Positions 7,393 through 15,932 of a stretch of DNA of 64,000 bases are shown here, piece after piece. The number at the start of each line of letters is the position of its first letter. The stretch's first letter is position 1. The notes below the pieces were generated by a model. The model saw only the letters and a program-made list of their open reading frames with translations, ran no database searches and was not told the origin of the DNA. Source of the stretch: Solirubrobacteraceae bacterium (GTDB lineage Bacteria > Actinomycetota > Thermoleophilia > Solirubrobacterales > Solirubrobacteraceae); the NCBI GenBank assembly GCA_031177685.1, contig JAPSGI010000017.1:1-64000 (forward strand), given 5' to 3'. Both the position numbers and the translations under genes were made by a program.

Positions 7393-8037
7393 ATGAAGTG
7401 GGCTCTGCTGGACGGCGTGCCCGACGAGGACGTGCGGGCGCTGCTGAGCATCGCGCGCCGGCGCCAGTTCGCGCGCGGCGAGGTGGTGTTCCACCAGGAC
7501 GACCCCGCCGACACGCTGCACCTGATCGACAAGGGGCGCTTCGCCGTGCGCGTCCAGACGTCCCTCGGCGACACCGCGATCCTGTCGGTGCTCGGCCCGG
7601 GCGAGATGTTCGGCGAGCTGGCGCTGCTGGGCGAGGCCGAGGCGCGCCGCAGCGCGACCGTCGCGGCACTGGAGGCTGGGGAGACGCGCTCCGTCCACCG
7701 TCTGGACTTCGAGCGCCTGCGCCGCGAGCACGCCGGCACCAGCGGCGTGCTGATCGCGATCCTCTCGGGCCAGGTGCGCCGGCTCTCGCAACATCTGCTG
7801 GAGGCGCTGTACGTGCCCGCCGACAAGCGCGTGCTGCGGCGGCTCGTCGAGGTCGCCGAGCTCTACGGCGACGACACGGTCCCCCTGACGCAGGAGGACC
7901 TGGCGGGCCTGGCCGGCACCTCGCGCGCCACGGTCAACCGGGTGCTGCGCGAGGAGGAGGAGCGCGGCGCGGTCAAGCTCGGGCGCGGGCGCACGACGGT
8001 GCTCGACGCCGAGGCGCTGGGCCGCCGGGCTCGCTAG
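7393..8037 (+). CDS. Crp/Fnr-family transcriptional regulator
   Basis: Cyclic-nucleotide-binding-like sensor domain (residues ~1-120; GEMFGELALLGEAEARRSATV is the phosphate-binding cassette region) followed by a dimerisation helix and a Crp-type winged helix-turn-helix (LTQEDLAGLAGTSRATVNRVLREEEERGAV, ~160-190). Length is 214 residues, typical. The canonical R-S-A of the cAMP-binding cassette is present as RRSATV, so a cyclic nucleotide ligand is possible. No Cys cluster for Fe-S sensing is seen. Target genes are unknown; neighbours are the aromatic operon (divergent) and a STAS gene (convergent, 4-nt overlap). Confidence 0.92.
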   Translation: MKWALLDGVPDEDVRALLSIARRRQFARGEVVFHQDDPADTLHLIDKGRFAVRVQTSLGDTAILSVLGPGEMFGELALLGEAEARRSATVAALEAGETRSVHRLDFERLRREHAGTSGVLIAILSGQVRRLSQHLLEALYVPADKRVLRRLVEVAELYGDDTVPLTQEDLAGLAGTSRATVNRVLREEEERGAVKLGRGRTTVLDAEALGRRAR

Positions 8038-8369
8038 GCCTGACCGGGGTCGTCGACCAGGTGCAGGATGCGGTCGGCGCCGGTCATCCCGACGACGTCG
8101 CGGACCACCGCGGGCGCGCGCACGACGATCAGCTCGAAGTCGCGGCTGGGGTCCCCGGCGAGCTGCTGCGCCATCAGCAGAGCGCGCAGGCCGGAGGAGT
8201 CCATGAACGTCACGTCGCGCAGGTCGACGAGCGCGACGCGCGCCGAGGAGCGACGGACCGCGCGCACGCGGTCGACCAGCTCGTCGGACACCGAGATGTC
8301 CAGCTCGCCCCGGACGCGCAGGTGCACCGTGTCTCCCGACCACTCCATTCCGATTCCAAAAGCCGGCAT
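8034..8369 (-). CDS. STAS-domain protein (anti-sigma factor antagonist type)
   Basis: Single STAS domain of 111 residues. The core VHLRVRGELDISVSDELVDRV and the switch loop DVTFMDSSGLRALL are clear; the Ser in DSSG is the usual phosphorylation site for an RsbW-type kinase. The track ORF starts at 8441, but ATG8369 has a strong ribosome site (AGGGACGGG) and a plausible promoter sits between the two. Likely a partner-switching regulator of a sigma factor; no kinase or sigma gene is in the window. Confidence 0.85.
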   Translation of the reverse strand: MPAFGIGMEWSGDTVHLRVRGELDISVSDELVDRVRAVRRSSARVALVDLRDVTFMDSSGLRALLMAQQLAGDPSRDFELIVVRAPAVVRDVVGMTGADRILHLVDDPGQA

Positions 8370-8387
8370 CCCGTCCCTCACACGGTG

Positions 8388-8416
8388 ATCGTAGGGGTCG
8401 ACCGTCGCCATCCCAA
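8388..8416 (-). promoter_or_regulatory. Putative promoter of the STAS gene
   Basis: On the minus strand TTGGGA (-35) is followed by a 17-nt spacer and TACGAT (-10). The expected start of transcription would leave a short leader containing the AGGGACGGG ribosome site, which supports ATG8369 as the true start. Confidence 0.5.
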
Positions 8417-8469
8417 AGGTTGCAACGCACGGGTGTGACAAAGGTTGGAGAGAGAGTTCGCCGGGGTGA

Positions 8470-9705
8470 TTACGGGCGCAGCGCCCGCTCCACCACGAGG
8501 CTGACGCGGCGGACGGTCTCGGCGTAGGCGGCGCCCACGCGGCCGTTGTGGCGCGGGCGGCGCGCCGCGGACGCGAGCCGGCGCGCCTCCCCGGGCCGGC
8601 GCAGCGCGTCGCCGCGGGTGACGGCGCCGCGACCCATCAGCGCGACCGCCTCGTCGTCGCGTGCGGAGGCCTTGCCGGCCTCGATCCAGGCGTAGCGGAA
8701 GGCCAGTCCGCCGGCCAGGTAGAGCGTGCTCGCCAGGTGGTGCACGCGCGGGCCGAGTGGGCGGCGCACCAGCCGCAGCGCCAGTCCTGCCCCCACCATC
8801 CATTCGGCGGCCCGGAACAGGCGCCCGGCGCGTCCCTCGTGCAGCGGCCGCGCGGCGCGGCCCAGGCGGCGCTGGTTGAGCTGGGCTAGCCCCAGCTCGC
8901 ACAGCATCGCCCCCGTCTCCAGGTTGCCCAGCGCGGTGCGGGTCGGGTGACCGGCGGGCACCCCCGCAGCGACGAGCGCCAGCCGGCACGCGGCGGCGCC
9001 GCTCGCGGTGGCGGTCGAGACGAAGATCGGTCCGAGGAAGAGCCGGCTGCGCGCCCACACCGGAACCGCGGTGGCGGCGAGCAGGATGCCCGTGTACGAG
9101 CCCAGGTAGCCCCCGATCGCGGCGTTGGCGGCGCCGGCGGCGCGCGCCATCCGCGGGCGGCCGGCCACGTCGGCGGCGACCGCCCCGGCGCCCAGCGCAC
9201 TGAAGGCCACCAGCGCCCATGCCCCGGTGTTCATGGGCGAGCGGGGCTTGAAGATCCGCAGCATGTTGAGGAAGCGCGCGGGACGCCCGAGGTCGACGAT
9301 CAGCAGCGGCGGGCACGGGAGCACCGCCGCGAGCGCCACCTTGCGCGCGACGGCGGCGGAGCGGCCGTCCCCCGCGGCGTCGCAGGCCAGCCCCACGAAC
9401 GAGGACCCCGCGGCGACGCCCCCGAACCAGAAGTACAGCGGCACCTCCCACGTCCACACCGGAGCCTTGACGAACGGGCCTTCGACGGGATCGGGCAGCG
9501 GCCCCGAGCGCATGCGCCGGTTGGCCTCCGCGACCTCGCCGGGCTGCGCCTCGGCGGCGGCGTAGCCGGTGTCGCGGCCGAACAGGAACGACCACGCCGC
9601 GTCGCCCCAGCGCGTGCGCTGCAGCGCGACGTCCGCGCCCGCGCGCGCCCACGAGGCCGGCTCGCCGCGCGTGCCCAGCGCGGGCGTCGCGTCGCGCTCG
9701 CTCAT
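8470..9705 (-). CDS. NrfD/PsrC-family membrane subunit of formate dehydrogenase
   Basis: Integral membrane quinone-binding subunit, 411 residues with about eight to nine hydrophobic segments (for example VPLYFWFGGVAAGSSFVGL and IGGYLGSYTGILLAATAVPVW). Family features include the N-terminal periplasm-facing stretch, LGRPARFLNMLRIFKPRSPMNTGAW and the conserved GSYTG. ATG9705 overlaps the stop of the Fe-S subunit by 4 nt. It replaces the cytochrome b556 gamma subunit of classical formate dehydrogenase-N and would pass electrons to quinone without haem. The C-terminal ~50 residues are Arg-rich and likely cytoplasmic. Confidence 0.9.
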   Translation of the reverse strand: MSERDATPALGTRGEPASWARAGADVALQRTRWGDAAWSFLFGRDTGYAAAEAQPGEVAEANRRMRSGPLPDPVEGPFVKAPVWTWEVPLYFWFGGVAAGSSFVGLACDAAGDGRSAAVARKVALAAVLPCPPLLIVDLGRPARFLNMLRIFKPRSPMNTGAWALVAFSALGAGAVAADVAGRPRMARAAGAANAAIGGYLGSYTGILLAATAVPVWARSRLFLGPIFVSTATASGAAACRLALVAAGVPAGHPTRTALGNLETGAMLCELGLAQLNQRRLGRAARPLHEGRAGRLFRAAEWMVGAGLALRLVRRPLGPRVHHLASTLYLAGGLAFRYAWIEAGKASARDDEAVALMGRGAVTRGDALRRPGEARRLASAARRPRHNGRVGAAYAETVRRVSLVVERALRP

Positions 9706-10580
9706 CGCCGTCCCCGCGCCAGCGCGAAGGCCGCGGTCGCGCCGGCCGCGGCCAGCACGCCGGCGGCGACCGCCGCCGCCGTGGCCGGCACGACGTTCTC
9801 CTGCACGGGCGACTCGGCGCGCGCCGGCAGCCCGTAGCGCTCCGGCGGCTCGGTCAGCAGGAAGAACGCCCCCAGGCCGCCCGCGAGCTGCTCGCCCGTC
9901 GCGTCGCCCGCGCCGTACAGGTAGGCGCCCTCGATCCCGCGGCGGCGCAGCTCGGAGACGCGGCGCTCGGCCGTCCGCACCAGCTCCTCGTAGGGGCCGA
10001 ACTGGATCGAGTCGGTGGGGCAGGCCTTGGCGCAGGCGGGCTCCAGCCCGTCCTGCAGGCGGTCGTAGCACAGGGTGCACTTGGCGGCCCGGCCGTCGCG
10101 CGGGTCGCGGTCCACCACGCCGAAGGGGCATGCCGGCACGCAGTACCCGCAGCCGTTGCAGACGTCGGGCTGCAGCACGACCGTATCGAACTCCGTGCGG
10201 ATCAGCGCGCCCGTGGGGCAGGCGTCCAGGCAGCCCGCGTTCGTGCAGTGCTTGCACACGTCGGACATGAAGACCCAGTTCTCCATCGCCGCCACCGCCG
10301 CGTCCACGTCCACCTCGTTGCCGGCCGGCAGCTGCGGGAGGTGCCCTCCGTTCTCGGCGATCTCCACGAAGCGCACGTGGCGCCAGGTGGCCGCGCTCAG
10401 CTCGCCGGTGTGGTCGTAGGAGCCGCCCCGGGTGAACTGGGAACCGTCCGCCGGCAGGTCGTTCCACTGCTTGCACGCCACCTCGCACGCCTTGCAGCCG
10501 ATGCAGACGGTGGTGTCGGTGAAGAACCCCATCCGCCCGGCGTCCACGTGGTGGATGGCGATCTCGGTCGGCGCGCTCAC
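9702..10580 (-). CDS. Formate dehydrogenase Fe-S (beta) subunit
   Basis: Electron-transfer subunit with four [4Fe-4S] sites. The Cys motifs are CIGCKACEVACKQW (~residue 26), CKHCTNAGCLDACP, CNGCGYCVPACPF and the CTLCYDRL...ACAKACP set. A hydrophobic C-terminal helix (VVPATAAAVAAGVLAAAG) anchors it in the membrane, as in FdnH. GTG10580 overlaps the stop of the alpha subunit by 4 nt (GTGA), giving 292 residues; the giant track ORF (1403 aa) is this gene plus an out-of-frame extension. It passes electrons from the selenoprotein subunit to the NrfD-like subunit. Confidence 0.94.
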   Translation of the reverse strand: MSAPTEIAIHHVDAGRMGFFTDTTVCIGCKACEVACKQWNDLPADGSQFTRGGSYDHTGELSAATWRHVRFVEIAENGGHLPQLPAGNEVDVDAAVAAMENWVFMSDVCKHCTNAGCLDACPTGALIRTEFDTVVLQPDVCNGCGYCVPACPFGVVDRDPRDGRAAKCTLCYDRLQDGLEPACAKACPTDSIQFGPYEELVRTAERRVSELRRRGIEGAYLYGAGDATGEQLAGGLGAFFLLTEPPERYGLPARAESPVQENVVPATAAAVAAGVLAAAGATAAFALARGRR

Positions 10581-13500
10581 GTGATCTCCGACGGGTACTC
10601 GGCCGGCGGGTCGTCGTCCGCCGGGCCGATGCGCTGGTCCAGCCGCACGCCGGACAGCCTGGCCGTGGCGGGGCGCGCGCGCCGGCCCGCGCGGACGTTG
10701 CAGGAGAAGGCCTTGGACTCCTGGATGTTCACGTTGGGGTCGCCGGACAGCGCGCCGAGGTCGTTCGTCGTGTCGCCGGGGTAGTCGCCCGTGTACCCCC
10801 AGTGCCAGGGCAGCGCCACCTGGTGGACGACGCGTCCGTCCAGGCGCAAGGGGCGGATGCGCGGCGTCACGCGGGCGCGCGCCTCGACCTCCCCGCGCTC
10901 GGTCTCGATGACCATCCAGCCGCCGTCCTCGATCCCGCGGTCCGCGGCCAGGGCCGGGTCGACCTCCGCGAACATCTCGGGCTGCAGCTCGGCCAGCCAG
11001 GGGACGTTGCGGCTCATCGCCCCCGCCGTGTGGTGCTCGGTCAGCCGGAAGCTCGTGGCCACGACCGGATAGCGCGGGTCGCCCGTGGGGTTGTAGGGGT
11101 TCTCCGGGCGCTGCCACTTGACCGCGGCCGGGTTCATGTGCAGGTCCGGGTACAGCAGGTTCTCCAGCGGCGACTCGAACGGCTCGTAGTGGGTGGGCAG
11201 CGGGCCGTCGAGCAGGCCGCTGGGGGCGAACAGCCAGCCGCGGCCGTCGGGCATCATGATGAACGGGTCGTCTCCGGAGATCGCGTCCATGGCCAGGCCG
11301 TCCGGCGGCGCCGTGTAGTCCGGGCGCTTGTCCACCGGGAAGTCCGGCACGTCGTAGCCGGTCCAGGCGCCCGCCTCCTCGTCCCACCACACGTAGCGCT
11401 TGCGCTCCGACCACGGGCGCCCGTCCGGATCGGCGGAGGCGCGGTTGTAGAGGATGCGCCGGTTGACCGGCCACGCCCACCCCCACTCGGGCGACACCCA
11501 GCCGCCGGGCGCGTCCAGGTCGCCGGGGTCGCGGCGGCGCGCCTGGTTGACGCCGTCCTTGAAGTAGCCGCTGTAGATCCAGCAGCCGCACGCGGTGGAG
11601 CCGTCGCTCTTCAGCGCCGTGAAGGCGGGGACGTGCTCGCCCGTGGCGACGTCGTAGCCGTTGATCTCCTTGGCCACCGCCTCGACGTCGGGCTCCCCGG
11701 TCTCCCCGACCTCGGGGTAGTCCCACGTGAGCTTGCGGATGGGCCAGTCGCGCCGGCGCCGCGAATTGGCGTAGTGCGCGCGCACGCGCTTGGCCAGGTG
11801 GTGCATGAACCACAGCTCCGAGCGCGCGTCGCCGGGGGGCTCCAGGGCCTGGTCGCGCCACTGCAGCAGCCGCTGGGTGTTGGTGAACGTCCCCGCCTTC
11901 TCCACGTGCGACGCCGCGGGCATCAGGAAGACCTCGGTCTGGACGTCCTGCGTGCGCAGCTCGCCCGACTCGACCTCCGGGCTGTCGCGCCAGAACGTCG
12001 CCGACTCGATCTCGTTGAGGTCGCGCACCACCAGCCACTTCAGGCTGGCCAGGGCGCGCCGCTGGAGCCCCGCGTGCTGCGAGCCCACCGCCGGGTTCTG
12101 GCCCATCAGGAACAGGCCCTCCACGCCACCGTCCAGCGCGCGCAGCATCGTGGAGAAGTGCGAGTGGTTGCCGGTCAGCTTGGGCAGGTGACCGAACCCG
12201 AAGTCGTTGCGCTTCGTGGCGGCGTCGCCGAACCACGCCTTCAGCAGCGAGACCACGTAGGTCTCGTAGAAGGCCCACCAGCCGCGGTCCCTGCCGGACT
12301 CCTCCACGTAGTCCGCGAGCGTCTGGCCGTCCTCGTTGGCACGCGGCATCTGCAGGTAGCCCGGCAGGATGTCGAACAGCGTCGGGATGTCGGTGGAGCC
12401 CTGGATCGACGCGTGCCCGCGCAGGGCCATGATCCCGCCGCCCGGCCGCCCGACGTTCCCCAGCAGCAGCTGCAGGATCGCCGCGGTGCGGATGATCTGC
12501 ACTCCGGCGGTGTGCTGCGTCCATCCCACGGCGTAGCAGAAGGCGGTGGTGCGCTCGCGACCGGAATTGGCGACAAGGGCGTCGGCCACCTCGAGGAAGT
12601 CCTCGCGCGAGATGCCGCAGATGCGCTCGACCGTCTCGGGCGTGTAGCGGCTGAAGTGACGCCGCAGCACCTGGAAGACGCAGCGCGGGTGCCGCAGCGT
12701 GTCGTCGCGCGGGACGCCGGACACGTCCATCCCCGCGCCCGTGCGCTCCTCGTAGGCCATGCTGGTGTGGGTCTGGGCGTCGCCCTCGCCGCCGCCGCGT
12801 CCCTCCGCGTAGCTCCACGTCGACGTGTCGTAGGTCGCGGTCTCCGGATCGAAGCCCGAGAACAGCCCGCCGAGGTCCTCCGTGTCCTGGAAGTCCTCGC
12901 GCAGGATCGTCGGCGCGTTGGTGTAGTTGACGACGTAGTCGCGGAAGTAGCCCTCGGTCTCGATCACGTGGCGGATCAGCCCGCCGAGGAAGGCGATGTC
13001 GCTGCCCGCGCGGATCGGGACGTACTTGTCGGCGAGCTGGCTCGTGCGCCCGAAGCGCGGGTCGACGTGGATGACCTTGGCGCCGCGCTCCTTGGCCTTC
13101 ATGACCCAGCGAAAGCCGACGGGGTGCGCCTCGGCCATCGAGGAGCCCTCGATGAGGATGCAGTCCGCGTGCTGCAGGTCCTGCTGGAAGCCGGTGGCGC
13201 CGCCGCGCCCGAACGTGGCGCCCAGACCGGGCACCGTGGAGGAGTGTCATATGCGCGCCTGGTTCTCGATCTGGATCGCGCCCAGCGCCGTGAAGAGCTT
13301 CTTGATGAGGTAGTTCTCCTCGTTGTCCAGCGTGGCGCCGCCCAGGTGCGCGAAGCCCAGCGTGCGGTCGACGCGCCAGCCGCGCCGGTCGCGGTCCTGC
13401 CAGCCGTTCTCGCGGGCTTCGATCACGCGCTGCGCGATCATGTCCATCGCCTGCTCGAGCTCGAGCTCCTCCCACTCGGCGCCGCCGGGGCGCCGGTAGC

Positions 13501-13825
13501 GGACCTTGGTCAGCCGGCCGGGCTGCTGGACGAGCTGCCGTGAGGCCGCCCCCTTGGGGCACAGCGTCCCCTGGTTGATCGGCGAGCGCGGGTTGCCCTC
13601 GATCTCGACCAGCTCGCCGTCGCGCGTGTAGACGAGCTGGCCGCAGCCGACGGCGCAGTACGGGCACACGGACTCCGTGACCTTCAGCCCGGCGATCCGC
13701 GCGCCCGCCTCGCGGGTGCGCCGCGAGACCGCGGAGCCGCCCATCCCCCAGTCCAGCGCCCGCCCGACGATCGGCAGCCGGCGCAGGCGCTCGAACGAAG
13801 CGGGACGCGAGGCCTCCGGCGTCAT
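10577..13825 (-). CDS. Formate dehydrogenase alpha subunit, selenocysteine-containing (UGA at 13249-13247)
   Basis: Molybdopterin (bis-MGD) catalytic subunit oxidising formate to CO2, 1082 codons in all. The track lists it as two ORFs (13247-14140 and 10577-13234), which are in the same frame and separated by a single in-frame TGA. The context ENQARI-U-HSSTVPGL aligns with the Sec196 site of E. coli FdnG (NQARV-U-HGPTV); here it is residue 193. A SECIS hairpin follows. Upstream is a [4Fe-4S] site, CPYCAVGCGQL; downstream are AEAHPVGFRWVM, VDPRFGRTS, GWTQHTAGVQIIR and RLTEHHTAGAMSR, all FdnG-like. ATG13825 is chosen by the end of homology. No Tat RRxFLK signal is visible, unlike FdnG. Confidence 0.95.
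13217..13249 (-). promoter_or_regulatory. Bacterial SECIS element for UGA (Sec) decoding in fdhA
   Basis: In the minus-strand RNA the UGA (13249-13247) is followed after 18 nt by the loop GGUCU. The loop is closed by a 7-bp stem, GGUGCCC/GGGCGCC (one G-U pair). E. coli fdhF, as I recall it, has the same GGUCU loop and the same 18-nt distance from its UGA, the geometry SelB requires. This makes read-through as selenocysteine far more likely than a nonsense mutation. Confidence 0.9.
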
Positions 13826-13884
13826 GCGCGCGACATACCCCCGCGACCGTCGCTCGAACCGGCGATGGCATGCTCGAGGCGGGG

Positions 13885-13908
13885 CGCCCCGGGGATGGCC
13901 CCGGGGCG
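13885..13908. terminator. GC-rich perfect hairpin downstream of the 14192-13920 gene
   Basis: CGCCCCGGGG-ATGG-CCCCGGGGCG is a perfect 10-bp stem with a 4-nt loop. It begins 12 nt after the stop of the minus-strand gene at 13920 and precedes fdhA. No U-tract follows. Confidence 0.6.
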
Positions 13909-13919
13909 CGCACCGAGCC

Positions 13920-14192
13920 CTACGCCGTGGCCGCCTCCGGCAGACCCACCGCGTACTCCGCGTCCACCTCGAAGTACGTGTTCTCGCTCGCCCCGGCGGT
14001 GGCCGGGTCGAGGTAGTCGCGCAGCTGGTCGACCGACTCGGCCTCCCACAGGCAGACCGCCGACGAGCGGTCCGTGCTGGGGAAGAACTGCCGGCCCTGC
14101 ACGCCAGGCGGGCCCCCGGTGGACACCTGCTCGGCGTCAATGGAGAAGAACTTCTCCGGATCCGTGATCCGGTGCAAGACGACGACGTTCAT
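13920..14192 (-). CDS. Small hypothetical protein, possibly dimeric alpha-beta barrel type
   Basis: 90 residues from ATG14192, which has a strong ribosome site (GGGAGGTG, about 8 nt upstream). The beta-strand start NVVVLHRITD, the central AVCLWEAESVDQLRDYLD and the C-terminal YFEVDAEYAV have the pattern of small dimeric alpha-beta barrel proteins, but I do not recognise a named family. A possible -10 box (TACGGT) lies upstream. It is followed by a strong hairpin and then by fdhA on the same strand, so it may share regulation with formate metabolism, though the hairpin argues for separate transcription. Confidence 0.8.
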   Translation of the reverse strand: MNVVVLHRITDPEKFFSIDAEQVSTGGPPGVQGRQFFPSTDRSSAVCLWEAESVDQLRDYLDPATAGASENTYFEVDAEYAVGLPEAATA

Positions 14193-14314
14193 CGTTCGCC
14201 ACCTCCCGTTGAGTCGCCCGAGGCGACCGTATCCAGACCGGCGCGCCGTGGCAAGGGCGCCGTCGGACGTCGGACCGCTTGCGCGGCGGGTTGCCGGGGG
14301 CAGATACTCGCGGC

Positions 14315-14710
14315 ATGTCGGGGGACAGCGCCGACCTCGTCCGCGCGAGCATCGCCGCGTTCAATCGCCGCGACGTGGACGCGTTGCGCGAGATGTGGGA
14401 CGACGACATCGAATTCGACGTGACCGACGTGCTGCTCACGGGGCCGCATCGCGGGAAGGACGAGGTCGCAGGCCTGTTGCGGGGGCTGTGGGACCTGCTG
14501 GAGGAGATGTGGATGGAGGCCGAGCGCATCGAAGAGGTGAGCGACGAAGAGCTCGTCGTGGTGGTCCATCAGGGCGGCCGCGGGCACGGGAGCGGCGTCG
14601 CGGTCGAAGCCCGGCGCGGTCACGTGATGAGGCTCAGGCACGGCCGGATCTGGCGCGTCAAGGTCTACGCGGATCCGGCTTCGGCGCTCGCAGCCGCGGG
14701 GCTGCGGTAG
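14315..14710 (+). CDS. NTF2/SnoaL-like protein (paralogue 1)
   Basis: 131-residue NTF2-like alpha+beta cone protein. Seen: LVRASIAAFNRRDVDALREMWDDDIEFDVTD at the start, GKDEVAGLLRGLWD in the middle and the family-typical end RIWRVKVYADPASALAAAGLR. The track start (14279) is too early; ATG14315 follows GATACT by 6 nt, suggesting a leaderless message. It is 6 nt upstream of a second paralogue, so the two are probably co-transcribed. Such proteins range from polyketide cyclases to ligand carriers, and no catalytic set can be assigned here. Confidence 0.85.
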   Translation: MSGDSADLVRASIAAFNRRDVDALREMWDDDIEFDVTDVLLTGPHRGKDEVAGLLRGLWDLLEEMWMEAERIEEVSDEELVVVVHQGGRGHGSGVAVEARRGHVMRLRHGRIWRVKVYADPASALAAAGLR

Positions 14711-14716
14711 AGGTCG

Positions 14717-15160
14717 ATGTCGCGCGAGAACGTGCAGCTGGCACACCGCGCGTTCGACGCGATCTCCCGGCGCGACCTGGCCGGGTTCCTGGACGTGATG
14801 GACCCGGAGGTCGTCGCGACGCCGCGCATCGTCTCCGTGGAGGGCCGCGCGCTCCACGGGCACGACGGCATGCGCGAGTGGTGGGACGCCATCTTCGGCG
14901 CGTTCCCCGACTTCGACCTCGAGGTGGTGACGGTCGAGGCCCCCGGCGACGCGACGGTCGCGCAGCTCGTCGCGCGCGGCCGGGGACAGGGCAGCGAGGC
15001 GCCGTTCGAGGACCCGATCTGGGTCGCGTCCCGCGTGCGCGCCGGAAAGGTCGTGTGGTGGCAGACGTATCGCAGCCGGGAGGAGGCCCTTCGGGGCCTG
15101 CGAGCCCGGCCTTCGTCTATTGCGCCAGACCCACGGCCTCGACCGCTTCGGCCTGGCTGA
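14717..15160 (+). CDS. NTF2/SnoaL-like protein (paralogue 2) with extended tail
   Basis: 147 residues, beginning MSRENVQLAHRAFDAISRRDLAGFL, the common opening of this paralogue family, and passing FEDPIWVASRVRAGKVVWWQTYRSREEALRGLR. Paralogues stop at or just after the GLR-type end; this one continues for about 18 Pro/Arg-rich residues into the convergent gene at 15117, overlapping it by 44 nt. The tail is probably a lost stop codon. A GAGG ribosome site precedes the ATG. Function unknown. Confidence 0.82.
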   Translation: MSRENVQLAHRAFDAISRRDLAGFLDVMDPEVVATPRIVSVEGRALHGHDGMREWWDAIFGAFPDFDLEVVTVEAPGDATVAQLVARGRGQGSEAPFEDPIWVASRVRAGKVVWWQTYRSREEALRGLRARPSSIAPDPRPRPLRPG

Positions 15161-15515
15161 GGTGGGTCGAGAAGCGGACGATCTTGCCCTCGCGGATCGT
15201 CCAGGCGTGGAAGAAGCGGTTCTCGATCACCGCGTCGCTTCCCTTCATGCGTCCGCCGTCGCGCACCGCCGTCACGACGTGGTCCACGTCCGCCGCCACG
15301 ACCTCCTCCAGCTCGATCCGGAAGTCCTCGAACGTATCGGTGTACGAGCGCAGCACGGCGCCGACGGCCTCGCGTCCGCGCAGGACCTCGGCGTCGGGCA
15401 TGACGTCCGTGACGTCGAACGCGATCTCGGGCGCGTGCAGCTCCCACATCGGCTCTCCCGTCTCGGCGAGGTGCGCGTAGTAGCGGCGGATCAGGTCCAG
15501 GTTGTCCCCCGGCAT
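15117..15515 (-). CDS. NTF2/SnoaL-like protein (paralogue 3)
   Basis: 132 residues from ATG15515; the track ORF starts upstream without support. Opening DNLDLIRRYYAHLAETGEPMWELHAPEIAFDVTD and ending REGKIVRFSTHLSQAEAVEAVGLAQ are typical of the family. A GATACT box lies 9 nt before the ATG. It converges on paralogue 2 and is divergent from the Lys/Ala-rich protein at 15610. Function unknown. Confidence 0.85.
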   Translation of the reverse strand: MPGDNLDLIRRYYAHLAETGEPMWELHAPEIAFDVTDVMPDAEVLRGREAVGAVLRSYTDTFEDFRIELEEVVAADVDHVVTAVRDGGRMKGSDAVIENRFFHAWTIREGKIVRFSTHLSQAEAVEAVGLAQ

Positions 15516-15609
15516 CGCCGGTCGAGTATCCGCCGCGCGCAGGTGAGCGTCAAACCGCGTAGGGCAGACGTGAGAGAGTGCGCGTGTCCGTCGTCGAGAG
15601 GGGGAGCAC

Positions 15610-15891
15610 ATGGCTCAGACCAAGGCCCAGCGCAGCGCCGCCGCGAAGAAGGCGGCCGCCACGCGCAAGCGCAACGCCGCCAAGTCCAGCGGCAAGGAGA
15701 CGACCAAGGCGGTGAAGAGCGCCGCGAAGAGCGCCGGCAAGGCGGCCAAGGCCGCGGGCGACACCGTCCGCAGCGCCGCGGAGTCGGTGGCGCGGCAGGC
15801 CGACGCGGGCGCGAAGCGCTCGACGCGCGCGCGGACCGCCAAGCCGCGCGCGAAGGCCGCGACCAAGCGGGGGGCGGCGAAGAAGCGCTGA
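15610..15891 (+). CDS. Lys/Ala-rich histone H1-like protein
   Basis: 93 residues, almost entirely Ala, Lys, Arg, Ser, Thr and Gly, with AAKK/KSAAK repeats and a basic end (AATKRGAAKKR). The composition matches bacterial H1-like nucleoid or PARM-type tails that bind DNA through lysines. A strong purine-rich ribosome site (GAGAGGGGGAG) precedes the ATG. Probably a nucleoid-associated protein, but no fold can be identified and low complexity makes homology unreliable. Confidence 0.75.
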   Translation: MAQTKAQRSAAAKKAAATRKRNAAKSSGKETTKAVKSAAKSAGKAAKAAGDTVRSAAESVARQADAGAKRSTRARTAKPRAKAATKRGAAKKR

Positions 15892-15932
15892 GCGTCGCGA
15901 GCGCGGCGGTTCGTCCTCTGCGGGGGTAGGCG

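Noticed and set aside
13247-13249. In-frame TGA in fdhA as a nonsense mutation
   Set aside because: Position, flanking residues and the GGUCU SECIS hairpin at the correct distance all point to selenocysteine.
9702-13913. 1403-aa minus-strand ORF as a single protein
   Set aside because: Only the C-terminal 292 codons are the Fe-S subunit; upstream it is out of frame with fdhA.
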